Notes: generated by a model not told the origin, from the sequence alone. A stretch of 64,000 bases of DNA from JACTOJ01 sp032335695 (GCF_032335695.1 NZ_JACTOJ010000010.1:122098-186097), one strand, 5' to 3'. Positions 38,024 to 47,424 are shown, counted from the stretch's first letter. Translations and numbers: made by a program.

Positions 38024-38071
38024 GAATGTTGCACAACTAACTGCTTGTTAGTTGCGCAACAACTTTTTTAT
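38024..38071 (+). terminator. terminator after the MacAB-like operon
   Basis: GTTGCACAACTAAC pairs with GTTAGTTGCGCAAC (one G-T wobble), 5-nt loop, followed by AACTTTTTT. Confidence 0.9.
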
Positions 38072-38124
38072 ACCAAAATTATGTTTTAAATAGAGTGTTT
38101 ATTAAGATATGATTAAATTAATGG

Positions 38125-38174
38125 CAACTATATAACTATACGACTATATAACTAGTTGTATAGTTATATAGTTG
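38125..38174. promoter_or_regulatory. 17-bp inverted repeat with three copies of a 12-mer, upstream of the response regulator
   Basis: CAACTATATAACTATAC (38125-38141) is a perfect inverted match of GTATAGTTATATAGTTG (38158-38174). The 12-mer ACTATATAACTA occurs at 38127-38138, again directly at 38143-38154, and inverted at 38161-38172. The 16-bp spacing of the direct copies and the position 85 bp before the ATG suggest a regulator-binding array or a strong RNA hairpin. Confidence 0.5.
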
Positions 38175-38258
38175 TAGCGAGATAATTTATAGAAAGAGCT
38201 GTATTAATTTCGTTACAATATTTTAATTAAAATAAAATTTTAGAGAAAGGTGAGTTAT

Positions 38259-38945
38259 ATGAATGAAACTATACTTGTGGTAGACGACGAAGAAAGAATA
38301 AGGCATCTTATTGGCGCTTATTTAAAAAGAGAAGGATACAGAGTAATAGAAGCCGAAAATGGTCTGGAAGCATTAAAAAAATTTAAAACAGAAGTAATTC
38401 ATTTAATTATTTTAGATATAATGATGCCCGTGATGGATGGCTGGACTGCCTGCAGGGAAATCAGAAATATTTCTGAAATTCCTGTTATTTTGCTCACTGC
38501 AAAATCGGAAGATGATGATAAGCTCTTAGGATTTGAACTGGGTACGGATAATTATATTACAAAACCATTTAATGCTAAGCTGCTTGTGGCTAATGTTAAA
38601 TCACTTTTAAATAGAACTTATGTATCGAAAGTTAGAATAAAACAGGAATTAATATTTGATGGAGTTCATATTGATGAACTATCTCACAGTGTTACTGTGG
38701 ATGATGAAGAGATATATTTATCGCCTAAAGAATATGATTTATTAATATATTTTGCAACCAATAGAAATATAGTTCTAAGCAGAGAAAAGATACTGGATAA
38801 TATATGGGGAATAGATTATTTCGGAGATTTGCGAACTGTAGATACTCATATTAAAAGGCTTAGAGAAAAGTTAGGAGATAAAGCATATTTGATATCTACG
38901 ATAAGGGGGACTGGATATAAATTCGAGGTGAAAAATGAAAAGTAA
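38259..38945 (+). CDS. OmpR-family response regulator
   Basis: A 228-aa response regulator with a receiver domain (acidic pair D9 and D10, phospho-acceptor D53 in LIILDIMMPVMDG, T/S and K in LLTAKSEDD and YITKPFN) and a C-terminal winged-helix DNA-binding domain (SPKEYDLLIYFATN, VDTHIKRLREKLG). ATG 38259 has AGAAAGGTGAG upstream; GTG 38250 is in frame but lacks a site. It overlaps the histidine kinase gene by 11 bp, forming a two-component system. Its targets are not shown by sequence; the neighbouring efflux operon and CidA/LrgB pair are plausible. Confidence 0.95.
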   Translation: MNETILVVDDEERIRHLIGAYLKREGYRVIEAENGLEALKKFKTEVIHLIILDIMMPVMDGWTACREIRNISEIPVILLTAKSEDDDKLLGFELGTDNYITKPFNAKLLVANVKSLLNRTYVSKVRIKQELIFDGVHIDELSHSVTVDDEEIYLSPKEYDLLIYFATNRNIVLSREKILDNIWGIDYFGDLRTVDTHIKRLREKLGDKAYLISTIRGTGYKFEVKNEK

Positions 38946-40431
38946 TATAGGAATAGCTAAAAAACTTTTTATAATTACAACCTTAATATTTGCAGTTTTT
39001 GTTAGTGGAACTTTAATAACTCAATCCTTATTTTTTGAGCAATTTTACATTAGTAGAAAGAAGAGCGAATTAACTGACACTATAGATAAATTTAAAAAAG
39101 AATATAATTCTGCTAATAGTGCAGAAAATCAAGATTTAGTTTTGGCATCATATGAAATGACTAATAATATACGAATTCTTATAGTAAAAGAAATTGTACA
39201 AGGAGCATTTATTCCCGTTAATGGATCAACTGGAGATGGAAGAGCGAATGATATAAAATTAATGATGCTCAAGCAATTTGCGGATAATTGGATTGAAACT
39301 AATGGTAATCAAACTAATTATATAAACGAAAATATAAGTACTACTGTTGTATCAAAGCAGCGTCCAATGGCATCAAAAGTATTATTTAATGTTACGCCGA
39401 ACTCATCTAAAAATGAGGTTATATTTGCGGTTAACTCACTTCAGCCAGTAAATGAAGCCTCTAAGGTAATAAAAGATTTTTATGTTTATTTTTATATAGG
39501 AGCTGCATTTTTAACTCTATTGATGTCTTTAATATATTCAAATATGATAGCTAAGCCTTTAGTAAAAATAAATAGAGTGGCAACAAAAATGGCAAAATTA
39601 GATTTCAATGAAAAATGTGATGTGGATAGTAAGGATGAAATAGGAAATGTGGGGGCATCCTTAAATTTTCTTTCTGAAAATTTAAACAATGCATTAACTA
39701 CTTTAAAAGATGCTAATGAAAAGTTAGAAGAAGATATTGAAAAAGAAAGAAACCTAGAGAAAATGAGAAAAGAATTTATAGCTGCAGTTTCCCATGAGTT
39801 AAAAACGCCAATATCACTTATAGATGGATATGCGGTAGGGTTAAAGGATGATATTTTTGAGAATGAAGATAAGGATTACTATTTAGATATAATTATTGAT
39901 GAAGCTAGAAAAATGAGCAGTTTAGTAACTGATATGTTAGATCTCTCACAGCTAGAAGCAGGTAATTTCAAACTAAAGAAAGAGGAATTTTATATTGATG
40001 AATTGATACATTTTACACTTAGAAAGTATTCTTCCATGATAGAAGAAAAGCACATAAATTTACAGGAAAAATTAATAGAGGGAACTAAGGTATATGCGGA
40101 TTGGAATAGGATGGAACAAGTCATCACTAATTTTATGACCAATGCTTTAAAGCATGTGGAAGAAGGCGGAGCTATAAACTTTTTTATGACGGCTAATTTA
40201 GATAGCGTAACTATTTCAATTGAAAATTCTGGCCCCAGTATAGCAGATGAAGATATTAATAAAATATGGGATCAATTCTATAAGGCTGATAAATCTAGAA
40301 ATAGAAAATTAGGAGGGACTGGAATAGGACTTTCTATAGTAAAAAACATACTTGTAAGACATGAATACTCTTATGGTGTGATAAATAGCCATATGGGAGT
40401 AAAATTTTATTTTACAATTCCTAAACTTTAA
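38935..40431 (+). CDS. Sensor histidine kinase
   Basis: A 498-aa membrane kinase with helices at about residues 10-33 and 180-205 that bracket an extracellular sensor domain of 145 residues. A HAMP linker follows (PLVKINRVATKMAKLDF), then the dimerisation box AVSHELKTPISLIDGY with H287. The ATPase domain carries N-box QVITNFMTNALKHVEEGG, then SIENSGPSI, and GGTGIGLSIVKNIL. GAGGTGAAAA precedes the ATG. It partners the response regulator it overlaps. The sensor domain shows no ligand-binding family that I recognise. Confidence 0.95.
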   Translation: MKSNIGIAKKLFIITTLIFAVFVSGTLITQSLFFEQFYISRKKSELTDTIDKFKKEYNSANSAENQDLVLASYEMTNNIRILIVKEIVQGAFIPVNGSTGDGRANDIKLMMLKQFADNWIETNGNQTNYINENISTTVVSKQRPMASKVLFNVTPNSSKNEVIFAVNSLQPVNEASKVIKDFYVYFYIGAAFLTLLMSLIYSNMIAKPLVKINRVATKMAKLDFNEKCDVDSKDEIGNVGASLNFLSENLNNALTTLKDANEKLEEDIEKERNLEKMRKEFIAAVSHELKTPISLIDGYAVGLKDDIFENEDKDYYLDIIIDEARKMSSLVTDMLDLSQLEAGNFKLKKEEFYIDELIHFTLRKYSSMIEEKHINLQEKLIEGTKVYADWNRMEQVITNFMTNALKHVEEGGAINFFMTANLDSVTISIENSGPSIADEDINKIWDQFYKADKSRNRKLGGTGIGLSIVKNILVRHEYSYGVINSHMGVKFYFTIPKL

Positions 40432-40549
40432 TAAGCATTAAATGTTGTCGTTTTAATTAGTATAATGTTGTATTTCCTTGCCTTGTTATTTATCATATAG
40501 GGTGCTAAAATAATTCTTATGGTATTATTTGATGAAGGAGAAGGAACAA

Positions 40550-40900
40550 ATGAAACTATTGAGACAATTTGCACTAATACTAATTATTTGTTTTGCAGGA
40601 CAAGGGATTCAAGATTTTTTTAAGGCGCCTATTCCAGGTAGTGTTATCGGCATGGTTATACTATTCATATTCTTATGTTTAGGCATAATAAAATTAGAAA
40701 TGATAGAAGAAATAACAACCTTTTTACTGGATCATTTGGCGTTTTTTTTCGTACCAGCAGGCGTTGGTTTAATAGCTGTAATGGGATTGATAAAAGCTAA
40801 CGGAGCAGATATATTGGGAATTTCAGTTATTACAACAATACTTGTTATGGTAGTAACTGGACATACAGTTCAACTAATGAAAAGAGGTAAAAAGAATTGA
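40550..40900 (+). CDS. cidA: CidA/LrgA family holin-like protein
   Basis: A 116-aa small membrane protein with four hydrophobic segments, one of the CidA/LrgA holin-like proteins linked to murein hydrolase control and now also to pyruvate/small-metabolite transport. It carries the signature QGIQDFFKAPIPGSVIGMVI and FFVPAGVGLIAVMGLI. ATG 40550 is preferred because GAAGGAGAAGG is placed 5-10 nt upstream; the frame extends to TTG 40529 without a site. It overlaps the LrgB-like gene by 4 bp. Confidence 0.9.
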   Translation: MKLLRQFALILIICFAGQGIQDFFKAPIPGSVIGMVILFIFLCLGIIKLEMIEEITTFLLDHLAFFFVPAGVGLIAVMGLIKANGADILGISVITTILVMVVTGHTVQLMKRGKKN

Positions 40901-41580
40901 AAGATTTACTAACAAGTCCCATGTTTGGGATTATAGTATCCATATTAGCTTACGAAATAGGCTTATTTTTAAATAGAAAAACTAAGCTACCTATTTTTAA
41001 CCCATTATTAGTAGGAATAATAATTGTGGTGCTATTTTTGAAATTATTCAAAATAGATGTTGAGTTCTATAACATTGGAGGAGATTACATATCCATGTTT
41101 TTGGCACCAGCTACTGTAATATTAGCCGTTCCGCTTTATAAGCAAATAAATGTACTTAAGAAAAATTTTTTGCAAATAATAGTGGGAATAACGGTGGGGT
41201 GCTTAACATCTATATCTACAGTATATTTGTCAACCCAATTATTGGGAATGAGACATGACGTAGGAAGATCTTTGATACCAAAATCTATTACTACCCCTGT
41301 CGGTATGCAGGTATCTAAGCAAATAGGTGGAATTCCTTCTATAACTGTAGCGGCTATAATAATTACAGGGATTATAGGTGCTATAGTGGCTCCTATAGTA
41401 TGTAAGGTTTTTAAAATCCATGATGGCGTAGCAAGGGGAATAGCTATTGGTACTGCATCTCATGCTGTTGGAACCTCTAAAGCAATGGAAATGGGAGAGA
41501 TTGAAGGTGCTATGAGCGGACTTTCAATAGGAATAGCAGCTTTAATGACGGTCATAATAACTACAGTACTATTTAAATAA
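40897..41580 (+). CDS. lrgB: LrgB/CidB family membrane protein
   Basis: A 227-aa protein with about seven hydrophobic segments, the usual partner of CidA/LrgA. Family motifs: FNPLLVGIIIVVLFL, ATVILAVPLYKQINVLKKNF, RSLIPKSITTPVGMQVSKQIGG and IGTASHAVGTSKAMEMGEIEGAMSGL. It begins at TTG 40897 within the stop of the upstream gene (TTGA), with AGAGG upstream. Translational coupling is therefore tight. Terminators follow. Confidence 0.92.
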   Translation: MKDLLTSPMFGIIVSILAYEIGLFLNRKTKLPIFNPLLVGIIIVVLFLKLFKIDVEFYNIGGDYISMFLAPATVILAVPLYKQINVLKKNFLQIIVGITVGCLTSISTVYLSTQLLGMRHDVGRSLIPKSITTPVGMQVSKQIGGIPSITVAAIIITGIIGAIVAPIVCKVFKIHDGVARGIAIGTASHAVGTSKAMEMGEIEGAMSGLSIGIAALMTVIITTVLFK

Positions 41581-41592
41581 AGTAATGAGAAG

Positions 41593-41624
41593 GTATCGCA
41601 ATAGAATTTTGCGGTGCTTTTTTA
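41593..41624 (+). terminator. terminator after lrgB
   Basis: GTATCGCAA pairs with TTGCGGTGC (two G-T wobbles), 7-nt loop, followed by six T residues. Confidence 0.8.
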
Positions 41625-41632
41625 TTGCAAAT

Positions 41633-41684
41633 AAAATTGCTGCCAAACCAATTTATTGTTAATTAGTTTGGCAGCAATTATTTT
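41633..41684. terminator. terminator of the minus-strand PBP gene (bidirectional)
   Basis: AATTGCTGCCAAAC pairs with GTTTGGCAGCAATT around a 17-nt loop. On the minus strand it is followed by TTATTTGC, on the plus strand by ATTTTATT. It separates convergent lrgB and the penicillin-binding protein. Confidence 0.82.
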
Positions 41685-41687
41685 ATT

Positions 41688-43907
41688 CTAGTCGTTAGCT
41701 GATTGAGCTACTATGGCAGGAGTATAGGTACTATTATAGGATACTGAAAATGGTATTTTGTTTGTATCGGTGGATGCAGAATCGTCAATCTGAGTAGGTT
41801 CTGTACCGTCTATGAACCATTCAGCATAAGCATTTGGGTCAGTTGCTGCATCTGATAATTTTCCGGTTTTGCCAGATACAGAGACTTGCTTAATACCATC
41901 TGGCACATCTATGTCTTTAACTTGTAATCCTTGGTGAGCGACGGACATAATTTTTCCCCATATTGTAGCGGAAGTATAACTGCTTACACCAGTATAAGGT
42001 GTTTTTCTATCATTACCTATCCAAACAGCTCCACTATAATAAGGAGTAACTCCGCAAAACCAAAAATCTTTTTTGTTTGAGGAGGTACCAGTTTTACCTG
42101 CTGCCGGCATGTCACTGAATTTTGCAGAGGAGGCAGTGGCTCCTGGCAAGCTGCTAGTAGGACCTTTTAACAAATCATACATAATATAAGCGCTTTGTGG
42201 ACTAAGTATTTTTCTTGTAGTAGTTTTATTTTCTAGGAGAACTTTACCTGTTTTATCTACTACCTTAGTATAAAGCTTTGGAGTAGTATAAGTACCGCCG
42301 TTAGCAAAAGTACCAAATGCTGCAGACATTTGTAAGGTGTTTGATCCTTCAAACTGACCTAGTGAAAGAGCAGATAAACTTTGAGCTTCTGTCTTTGAAA
42401 AATGTATTCCGAACTTTTCTGCATAGGAGGCGCCTGTTTTTAATCCTATTTGATATTCAAGTTTAATTGCAACTAGGTTTATGGATCTTCTTAAAGCTTC
42501 TCTGATGGTGACATTACCCATAAAACCTTCTGTATCATAGTTTGAAGGATTATAAGGACTGCCATCAGCGTTAGGCCATTGTTTGCCTATATCGGGAGAT
42601 AGTGGTGAATCTTCTATGATTGTAGCAGCAGTAGCCTGTTTAGTATCTATTGCTGGGGAATATACAGTTATAGGTTTTATTGAAGAACCTGTAGGACGTA
42701 TATAGCTAGTTGATGCTGCTCTGTTATATGAATTTGCTGGCTGATTTCCTCTTCCACCTATTATTACTCTTACTTCACCAGTTCTATAATCCATTATAAC
42801 AGCAGAAGCCTGAGGCTGAACCACATTTTTAGGGTCATTTAAATCTCCTGTTGAAACACCGTTATAATTTTTATTGTCATTAATTATGTTTTGTACATTA
42901 TCTTGCAGGGATCTATCCATAGTAGTATATATTTTTAAACCACCATACATTAAAAGCTTTTGAACCTCTTCATCACTATAGTTATATTGAGATATAAGGT
43001 CAGCTTTTACTTGATCCATGGCTGGACGTGAAAACCATTCATAATTTAATTTATTAGCAGTTTCTGATTTAGGAAACTGAAATGTATTAGGGTTTAATTT
43101 GCCAGCGTTTATATCTGCAATAGCGCTTTCATAAGCTTTTTCATCTATATGTCCCAGTTCTTTCATTTTAGCAAGTACAGTTTTAGTCCTGTTTATGTAA
43201 TCTGAAGGATTCTTCTTAGCATAGTTTAAAAGAACCGAATATTTTGATGGATTTTGTGTAACTCCTGCAATATAAGCACATTGAATTAAATTTAAGTCTT
43301 TTACATCTTTACTGAAGTACTGCTTGGCAGCTTTTTGTACGCCGTAAATATTACCGCCTAAGTTGATAGTATTTAGGTAGGCTTCTAATATCTGATCTTT
43401 ACTTAAAGCTTTTTCAAGTTCAGTAGATAAATACATTTCTTGAATTTTTCTTTTTGGAGTTACCTCATTTGACAGCACAGTGTTTTTTATAAGCTGCTGA
43501 GTTAATGTAGAGGCTCCATTCAATCCACTTTGACTTTTAAATATTCTCTCTACGTCTATTAAAGCTGAGCCTACAATTCTCTTAGGATCAATACCATGAT
43601 GCTGATAAAATCTTTCATCCTCTATACTTATAAAAGCATTTTTAAGATTATCAGGTACATCTTTTAAAGCCACTGTTTCTCTTTTTAAATCAGTAGGTGC
43701 TTCATCCATCAGATTTCCTTTATTGTCATAAAGCACAGAAGGCTGATTCAAATTTAGTATACTATTTACATCTAATTGAGGAGCGGTCTTTATCATAGCA
43801 AGTACAATTCCTGCTAAAGCCACGGAAGTAAAAAGTATAATAAGAAAAATCGTTAGGAATGTATATTTTATAAACTTTCGTGATTTCTTTTTTTTCTTCT
43901 TTTTCAT
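41688..43907 (-). CDS. Class A penicillin-binding protein (PBP1A-type)
   Basis: A 739-aa bifunctional peptidoglycan synthase. A basic cytoplasmic start (KKKKKKKSRKF) and membrane anchor (about 15-40) precede the GT51 glycosyltransferase (SIEDERFYQHHGID, GASTLTQQLIKN, RKIQEMYLSTELEKALSKDQILE, YLNTINLGGNIYGVQ). The transpeptidase has SxxK in GSSIKPI, SxN in RRSINLVAIK and KTG in AAGKTGTSSNKKDFWFCG. The C-terminal 60 residues are a low-complexity tail. Extracellular, anchored by one helix. The start ATG has AGGAGGAATT on the minus strand. It is transcribed singly, divergent from yunB. Confidence 0.95.
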   Translation of the reverse strand: MKKKKKKKSRKFIKYTFLTIFLIILFTSVALAGIVLAMIKTAPQLDVNSILNLNQPSVLYDNKGNLMDEAPTDLKRETVALKDVPDNLKNAFISIEDERFYQHHGIDPKRIVGSALIDVERIFKSQSGLNGASTLTQQLIKNTVLSNEVTPKRKIQEMYLSTELEKALSKDQILEAYLNTINLGGNIYGVQKAAKQYFSKDVKDLNLIQCAYIAGVTQNPSKYSVLLNYAKKNPSDYINRTKTVLAKMKELGHIDEKAYESAIADINAGKLNPNTFQFPKSETANKLNYEWFSRPAMDQVKADLISQYNYSDEEVQKLLMYGGLKIYTTMDRSLQDNVQNIINDNKNYNGVSTGDLNDPKNVVQPQASAVIMDYRTGEVRVIIGGRGNQPANSYNRAASTSYIRPTGSSIKPITVYSPAIDTKQATAATIIEDSPLSPDIGKQWPNADGSPYNPSNYDTEGFMGNVTIREALRRSINLVAIKLEYQIGLKTGASYAEKFGIHFSKTEAQSLSALSLGQFEGSNTLQMSAAFGTFANGGTYTTPKLYTKVVDKTGKVLLENKTTTRKILSPQSAYIMYDLLKGPTSSLPGATASSAKFSDMPAAGKTGTSSNKKDFWFCGVTPYYSGAVWIGNDRKTPYTGVSSYTSATIWGKIMSVAHQGLQVKDIDVPDGIKQVSVSGKTGKLSDAATDPNAYAEWFIDGTEPTQIDDSASTDTNKIPFSVSYNSTYTPAIVAQSAND

Positions 43908-44119
43908 AATTCCTCCTAATACGTGTATGTATGTATTCTTGCCAATTCTAAATAATTATAACACAATCCCCAAAAATATTGAATGAAATTAATATTTTTT
44001 ATAGTTTATGGGTGATGAGTTTGAAGTGCAAATAGTCCAATTTATTTTAAATGTTCTATATATATTATACGAACATATATTAATTATAGGTAATTACAAA
44101 TTTAATAGGGAGGAAAGAG

Positions 44120-44779
44120 TTGAAGAAAAAGAAAACTCTTTATAAGAAGTTACTAATACCTATTATTTTGATAATAGTTTGCGTAAATATATTATTATAT
44201 GCAGTTGATAGAACAATAACCCCTGTAGTTATGAGCATTGCTGAAAGTGAAATGAAAGCAGAAGCTTTGGATATAATTAATAAAAACATATTAGACATTT
44301 ATAGTAGTAATTTTGATTATAATAAAATAATGAGCTTCGAGAGAGATTCCTCTGGTAATATAGTTATGATGCAGGCGGATACATTAAAACTTAATAATAT
44401 AGCTTGCAATATATCTATAAAGTGTCAAAAGGACCTAAAGGAATATGGAAAAGTAGGAATAAAGGTACCACTAGGATATGTATTTAAGAATAACATAATA
44501 TCTAATATGGGACCAGCTATAAGCGTAAAAATGGAACCTATAGGAAGCATAGAGGTAAAGTATAAATCTGAATTTCAAGGAGCAGGTATTAATCAATCAA
44601 TACATAGAATTTATGTACAGGTTAAAACCAGTATGAGAATAATAGCACCTACGGATAGCAGTGATATTCAAGTAAACAATGAAGTTCCTTTAAGTGAGAC
44701 AGTGATAATAGGAAAAGTGCCTAATACATCTGTAAATTTTGATTTGGAACGCTCAGGTACTACACTGCCTAATAAATAG
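44120..44779 (+). CDS. yunB: Sporulation protein YunB
   Basis: A 219-aa membrane-anchored sporulation protein. N-terminal basic residues and one membrane helix (LIPIILIIVCVNILLYAVDR) precede the YunB-type domain: IAESEMKAEALDIINKNI, IKVPLGYVFKN, SIEVKYKSEFQGAGINQS and an immunoglobulin-like tail ending VPLSETVIIGKVP. In Bacillus, yunB is made in the mother cell and needed for normal spore formation. It begins at TTG 44120 after GGGAGGAAAGAG. It marks the organism as a spore former. The divergent 43908-44119 gap contains no other gene I can support. Confidence 0.9.
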   Translation: MKKKKTLYKKLLIPIILIIVCVNILLYAVDRTITPVVMSIAESEMKAEALDIINKNILDIYSSNFDYNKIMSFERDSSGNIVMMQADTLKLNNIACNISIKCQKDLKEYGKVGIKVPLGYVFKNNIISNMGPAISVKMEPIGSIEVKYKSEFQGAGINQSIHRIYVQVKTSMRIIAPTDSSDIQVNNEVPLSETVIIGKVPNTSVNFDLERSGTTLPNK

Positions 44780-44798
44780 ATTTATATATGAAAAAAAA

Positions 44799-44862
44799 TA
44801 GAGCTTCAGCTTCTGGAAACCACATATTGTGTAGTGAGAAGTTGAAGCTCTATAGATTTTTA
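44799..44862. terminator. bidirectional terminator between yunB and hpt
   Basis: TAGAGCTTCAGCTTCT pairs with AGAAGTTGAAGCTCTA (one G-T wobble) with a loop of 22 nt that itself can fold (CACA/TGTG). T-rich on both outer sides, it serves the convergent yunB and hpt genes. Confidence 0.88.
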
Positions 44863-44865
44863 TAC

Positions 44866-45387
44866 TTATTCCCAATTAAAAACATAAGGGATGTTTCTGT
44901 AGTAATCGCCGTAGTTTAAGCCATAGCCTACTACAAATACATCAGGTATTTCAAAGCAGCAATAATCTGGTCTTATATCAACCTTTCTTCTGGTTGGTTT
45001 ATCTAGGAGCACGCATGTTTTTACAGAATTTGCACCCTTGCCTTTGATATAATCAACAACAAATTCCATAGTTATACCAGTGTCTACAATATCATCTACA
45101 ATCAATACATCATATCCAGTAACATCATCAGAGATATCATTTACCACCTTTACTTTACCAGAGGAAGTTTCACTGTGACCATAGCTAGATGTGGTCATAA
45201 AACCTATCTTTGCAGGAGCATCAATAGCTCTTACTAAATCAGCAGCATATATAAAACTCCCTCTTAAAAGAGATAAAACATATAGTTTTTTATCCTTATA
45301 GTCATCACCAATTATAGCGCCTAACTCTGATACTTTATTTTTTATTTCCTCTTCAGAAATAATTATATTTCTCTTTCTTTCTTCCAT
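44866..45387 (-). CDS. hpt: Hypoxanthine phosphoribosyltransferase
   Basis: A 173-aa purine salvage enzyme that converts hypoxanthine (or guanine) with PRPP to IMP/GMP. The PRPP-binding motif is VLIVDDIVDTGITM, the flexible-loop region MTTSSYGHSETSSGK, the N-terminal PPi loop LSLLRGSFIYAADLVRAI, and base-binding tail VDIRPDYCCFEIPDVFVVGYGLNY. The start codon ATG at 45387 has TTTGGAGGTAACA upstream; a TTG 12 nt earlier overlaps that site, so it is not chosen. Cytoplasmic. It works with the PbuG-type permease and apt in this window. Confidence 0.94.
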   Translation of the reverse strand: MEERKRNIIISEEEIKNKVSELGAIIGDDYKDKKLYVLSLLRGSFIYAADLVRAIDAPAKIGFMTTSSYGHSETSSGKVKVVNDISDDVTGYDVLIVDDIVDTGITMEFVVDYIKGKGANSVKTCVLLDKPTRRKVDIRPDYCCFEIPDVFVVGYGLNYGDYYRNIPYVFNWE

Positions 45388-45624
45388 TGTTACCTCCAAA
45401 GTTGAATTCTATGTAAAAAAATAATATGCAATTAATAACTAATATACATTAGAATTATATAAAATTCAATATTAAAAGATTATGTTTGGGAGGAATATGA
45501 ATTATGCTTTATCAAATTCAGCACTTATAAAAAGGTGATTTACAATGGAAAGTTAATAGTATAAAATTAATTAATAATTCAAAGCATAAGAATAGATTTT
45601 ATAAAAGCTTTAGGAGTGATATAT

Positions 45625-47424
45625 TTGATATATGGAAACATTGAAGGTATTAAGGATAATTATATTTATCAATTAGAGAAGTTATATGATGAAAAGCTGG
45701 CAAAGGGAGAAATGTTAAATGAAAGTATAGTAAACAGCATGCTGTATTTTACTGATAAATTGGGTAGAGAAATAAGTTTAGCTTACGACAGAAAAGGTAA
45801 GATTAGATTTGTTTCTGTAGGTGACAGCACTAGTGTTGATATGCCTATGATAGATATAAAAGAAAAAAAGTTGTCTGGAATAAGGATAATCCATACTCAT
45901 CCAAACGGTATAAGCAGATTGTCAGCTCTTGATATATCAGCTCTTCTTAGAATGAAATTAGATCTTATTGCAGCCATAGCTTTAAATAGCAATGAAGAGA
46001 TAAAAATAACAGTAGGATTCTGTGACGTTTCTAATTGTGCTTTAAAAGCTGAATTAATAGAAGATATAAATATAGAAAAAGCAATGGGAATAAATATAGA
46101 TAAGAAAATTAATGATATTGAAAATGATATTATTGAAAACAATTTAGAAGAAGATTTAAGTGAAAGAGCTATTTTAGTAGGATGTGACAGTTATGAAAGC
46201 CTTGATGAATTGGAAGAATTGGCTGAAGCCTGTGAAGTTAATACCGTGGGGAGGATTTCTCAAAGCAGAAGTAAAATAGATACAGCGTTTTATGTTGGAA
46301 GCGGTAAAGTGCAAGAGATATCTGAGTTATGCCAAATTGAAAATGCTAATTTAATCATATTTGATGATGAACTTACTGGTTCACAGGTCAGAAATTTAGA
46401 AGATGCTACTGGAGTAAAGGTTATTGATAGAACCACATTAATACTTGATATATTCGCAAGAAGAGCTAGATCCAGAGAAGCGAAGATTCAAGTAGAGTTA
46501 GCTCAGCTAAAATATAGATCCACTAGATTAATGGGACTTGGTACGGTGCTTTCTAGAACTGGCGGTGGCATAGGAACTAGGGGGCCAGGAGAGAAAAAAT
46601 TAGAGACAGATAGAAGACACATAAAAGAAAGAATATATGACTTAAAGAAAGAACTTGAGAAGGCTCAGAAAATAAGAGAGGTTCAGAGAGAGAGAAGAAA
46701 TAAAGATAATGTGCCTAAAGTATCTTTAGTAGGGTATACGAATGCTGGAAAGTCTACCCTCAGAAATAAATTTTGTGAAATAGCTCTCCCTAAGGAAAGT
46801 TCTAACAAGGAAAGGGTATTCGAGGCAGATATGCTTTTTGCAACTTTAGATACTACTACCAGAGCAATATTATTAAAGGATAATAGAGTTATTACACTAA
46901 CTGACACTGTAGGCTTTGTTAGAAAATTACCTCATGATCTTGTGGAATCCTTTAAATCAACTTTAGAAGAAGTTATTTATTCAGATTTACTAGTCCATGT
47001 TGTTGATGCTGCTTCACCAGAAATATTTGAAAAAATAGCTGCGGTAGAAGAGGTACTTACTGAATTAAATGCTTTTAATTTACCTAAAATATTAGTGCTA
47101 AATAAAGTAGATATTATAGCTGAGGCTGAAGTTAATGCTATAAGGGATAGGTTAGAGGGAAGTAACCAATACATAAATATCATAAATATATCTGCAAAAA
47201 GTGGGTTAAATCTAGATAAGCTTTTAGGTGCTATTTGTGAAAGTCTGCCTCAAAAGCTTAAGCAGATTGAATTTCTTGTGCCCTATGCAGATAGCAGTAT
47301 TGCGGCGTATCTTCACAGAAATGGCAATGTTATTGCTGAAGAATATAGGGATAATGGTGTATATATGAAGGTAGAAGTAGATGATGAAGTGTTAAATAAG
47401 TGCAAAAAATATACCATAGAATAA
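45625..47424 (+). CDS. hflX: GTPase HflX with N-terminal JAMM-like domain
   Basis: A 599-aa ribosome-associated GTPase. Residues 1 to about 165 are an extension not found in the classical HflX of 420-430 aa. It contains the spacing H-x-H-x7-S-x2-D, namely HTHPNGISRLSALD (H90, H92, S100, D103), with E49 in GREISLAYD, as in JAMM metalloproteases and RadC. From about 180 is the HflX nucleotide-binding domain (AILVGCDSYESLDELEELAE), the glycine-rich SRTGGGIGTRGPGEKKLE, then G1 GYTNAGKST near 370, DTVGFVRKLPHDLVESFKST and NKVD. TTG 45625 is favoured because AGGAG lies 8 nt upstream; GTG 45616 overlaps that site. HflX rescues stalled ribosomes in other bacteria. Confidence 0.9.
   Translation: MIYGNIEGIKDNYIYQLEKLYDEKLAKGEMLNESIVNSMLYFTDKLGREISLAYDRKGKIRFVSVGDSTSVDMPMIDIKEKKLSGIRIIHTHPNGISRLSALDISALLRMKLDLIAAIALNSNEEIKITVGFCDVSNCALKAELIEDINIEKAMGINIDKKINDIENDIIENNLEEDLSERAILVGCDSYESLDELEELAEACEVNTVGRISQSRSKIDTAFYVGSGKVQEISELCQIENANLIIFDDELTGSQVRNLEDATGVKVIDRTTLILDIFARRARSREAKIQVELAQLKYRSTRLMGLGTVLSRTGGGIGTRGPGEKKLETDRRHIKERIYDLKKELEKAQKIREVQRERRNKDNVPKVSLVGYTNAGKSTLRNKFCEIALPKESSNKERVFEADMLFATLDTTTRAILLKDNRVITLTDTVGFVRKLPHDLVESFKSTLEEVIYSDLLVHVVDAASPEIFEKIAAVEEVLTELNAFNLPKILVLNKVDIIAEAEVNAIRDRLEGSNQYINIINISAKSGLNLDKLLGAICESLPQKLKQIEFLVPYADSSIAAYLHRNGNVIAEEYRDNGVYMKVEVDDEVLNKCKKYTIE

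Noticed and set aside
45504..45530. eight-codon frame after GGGAGG upstream of hflX, a possible leader peptide
   Set aside because: No repeated codons or alternative hairpins typical of attenuation; spacing is loose and it could be chance.
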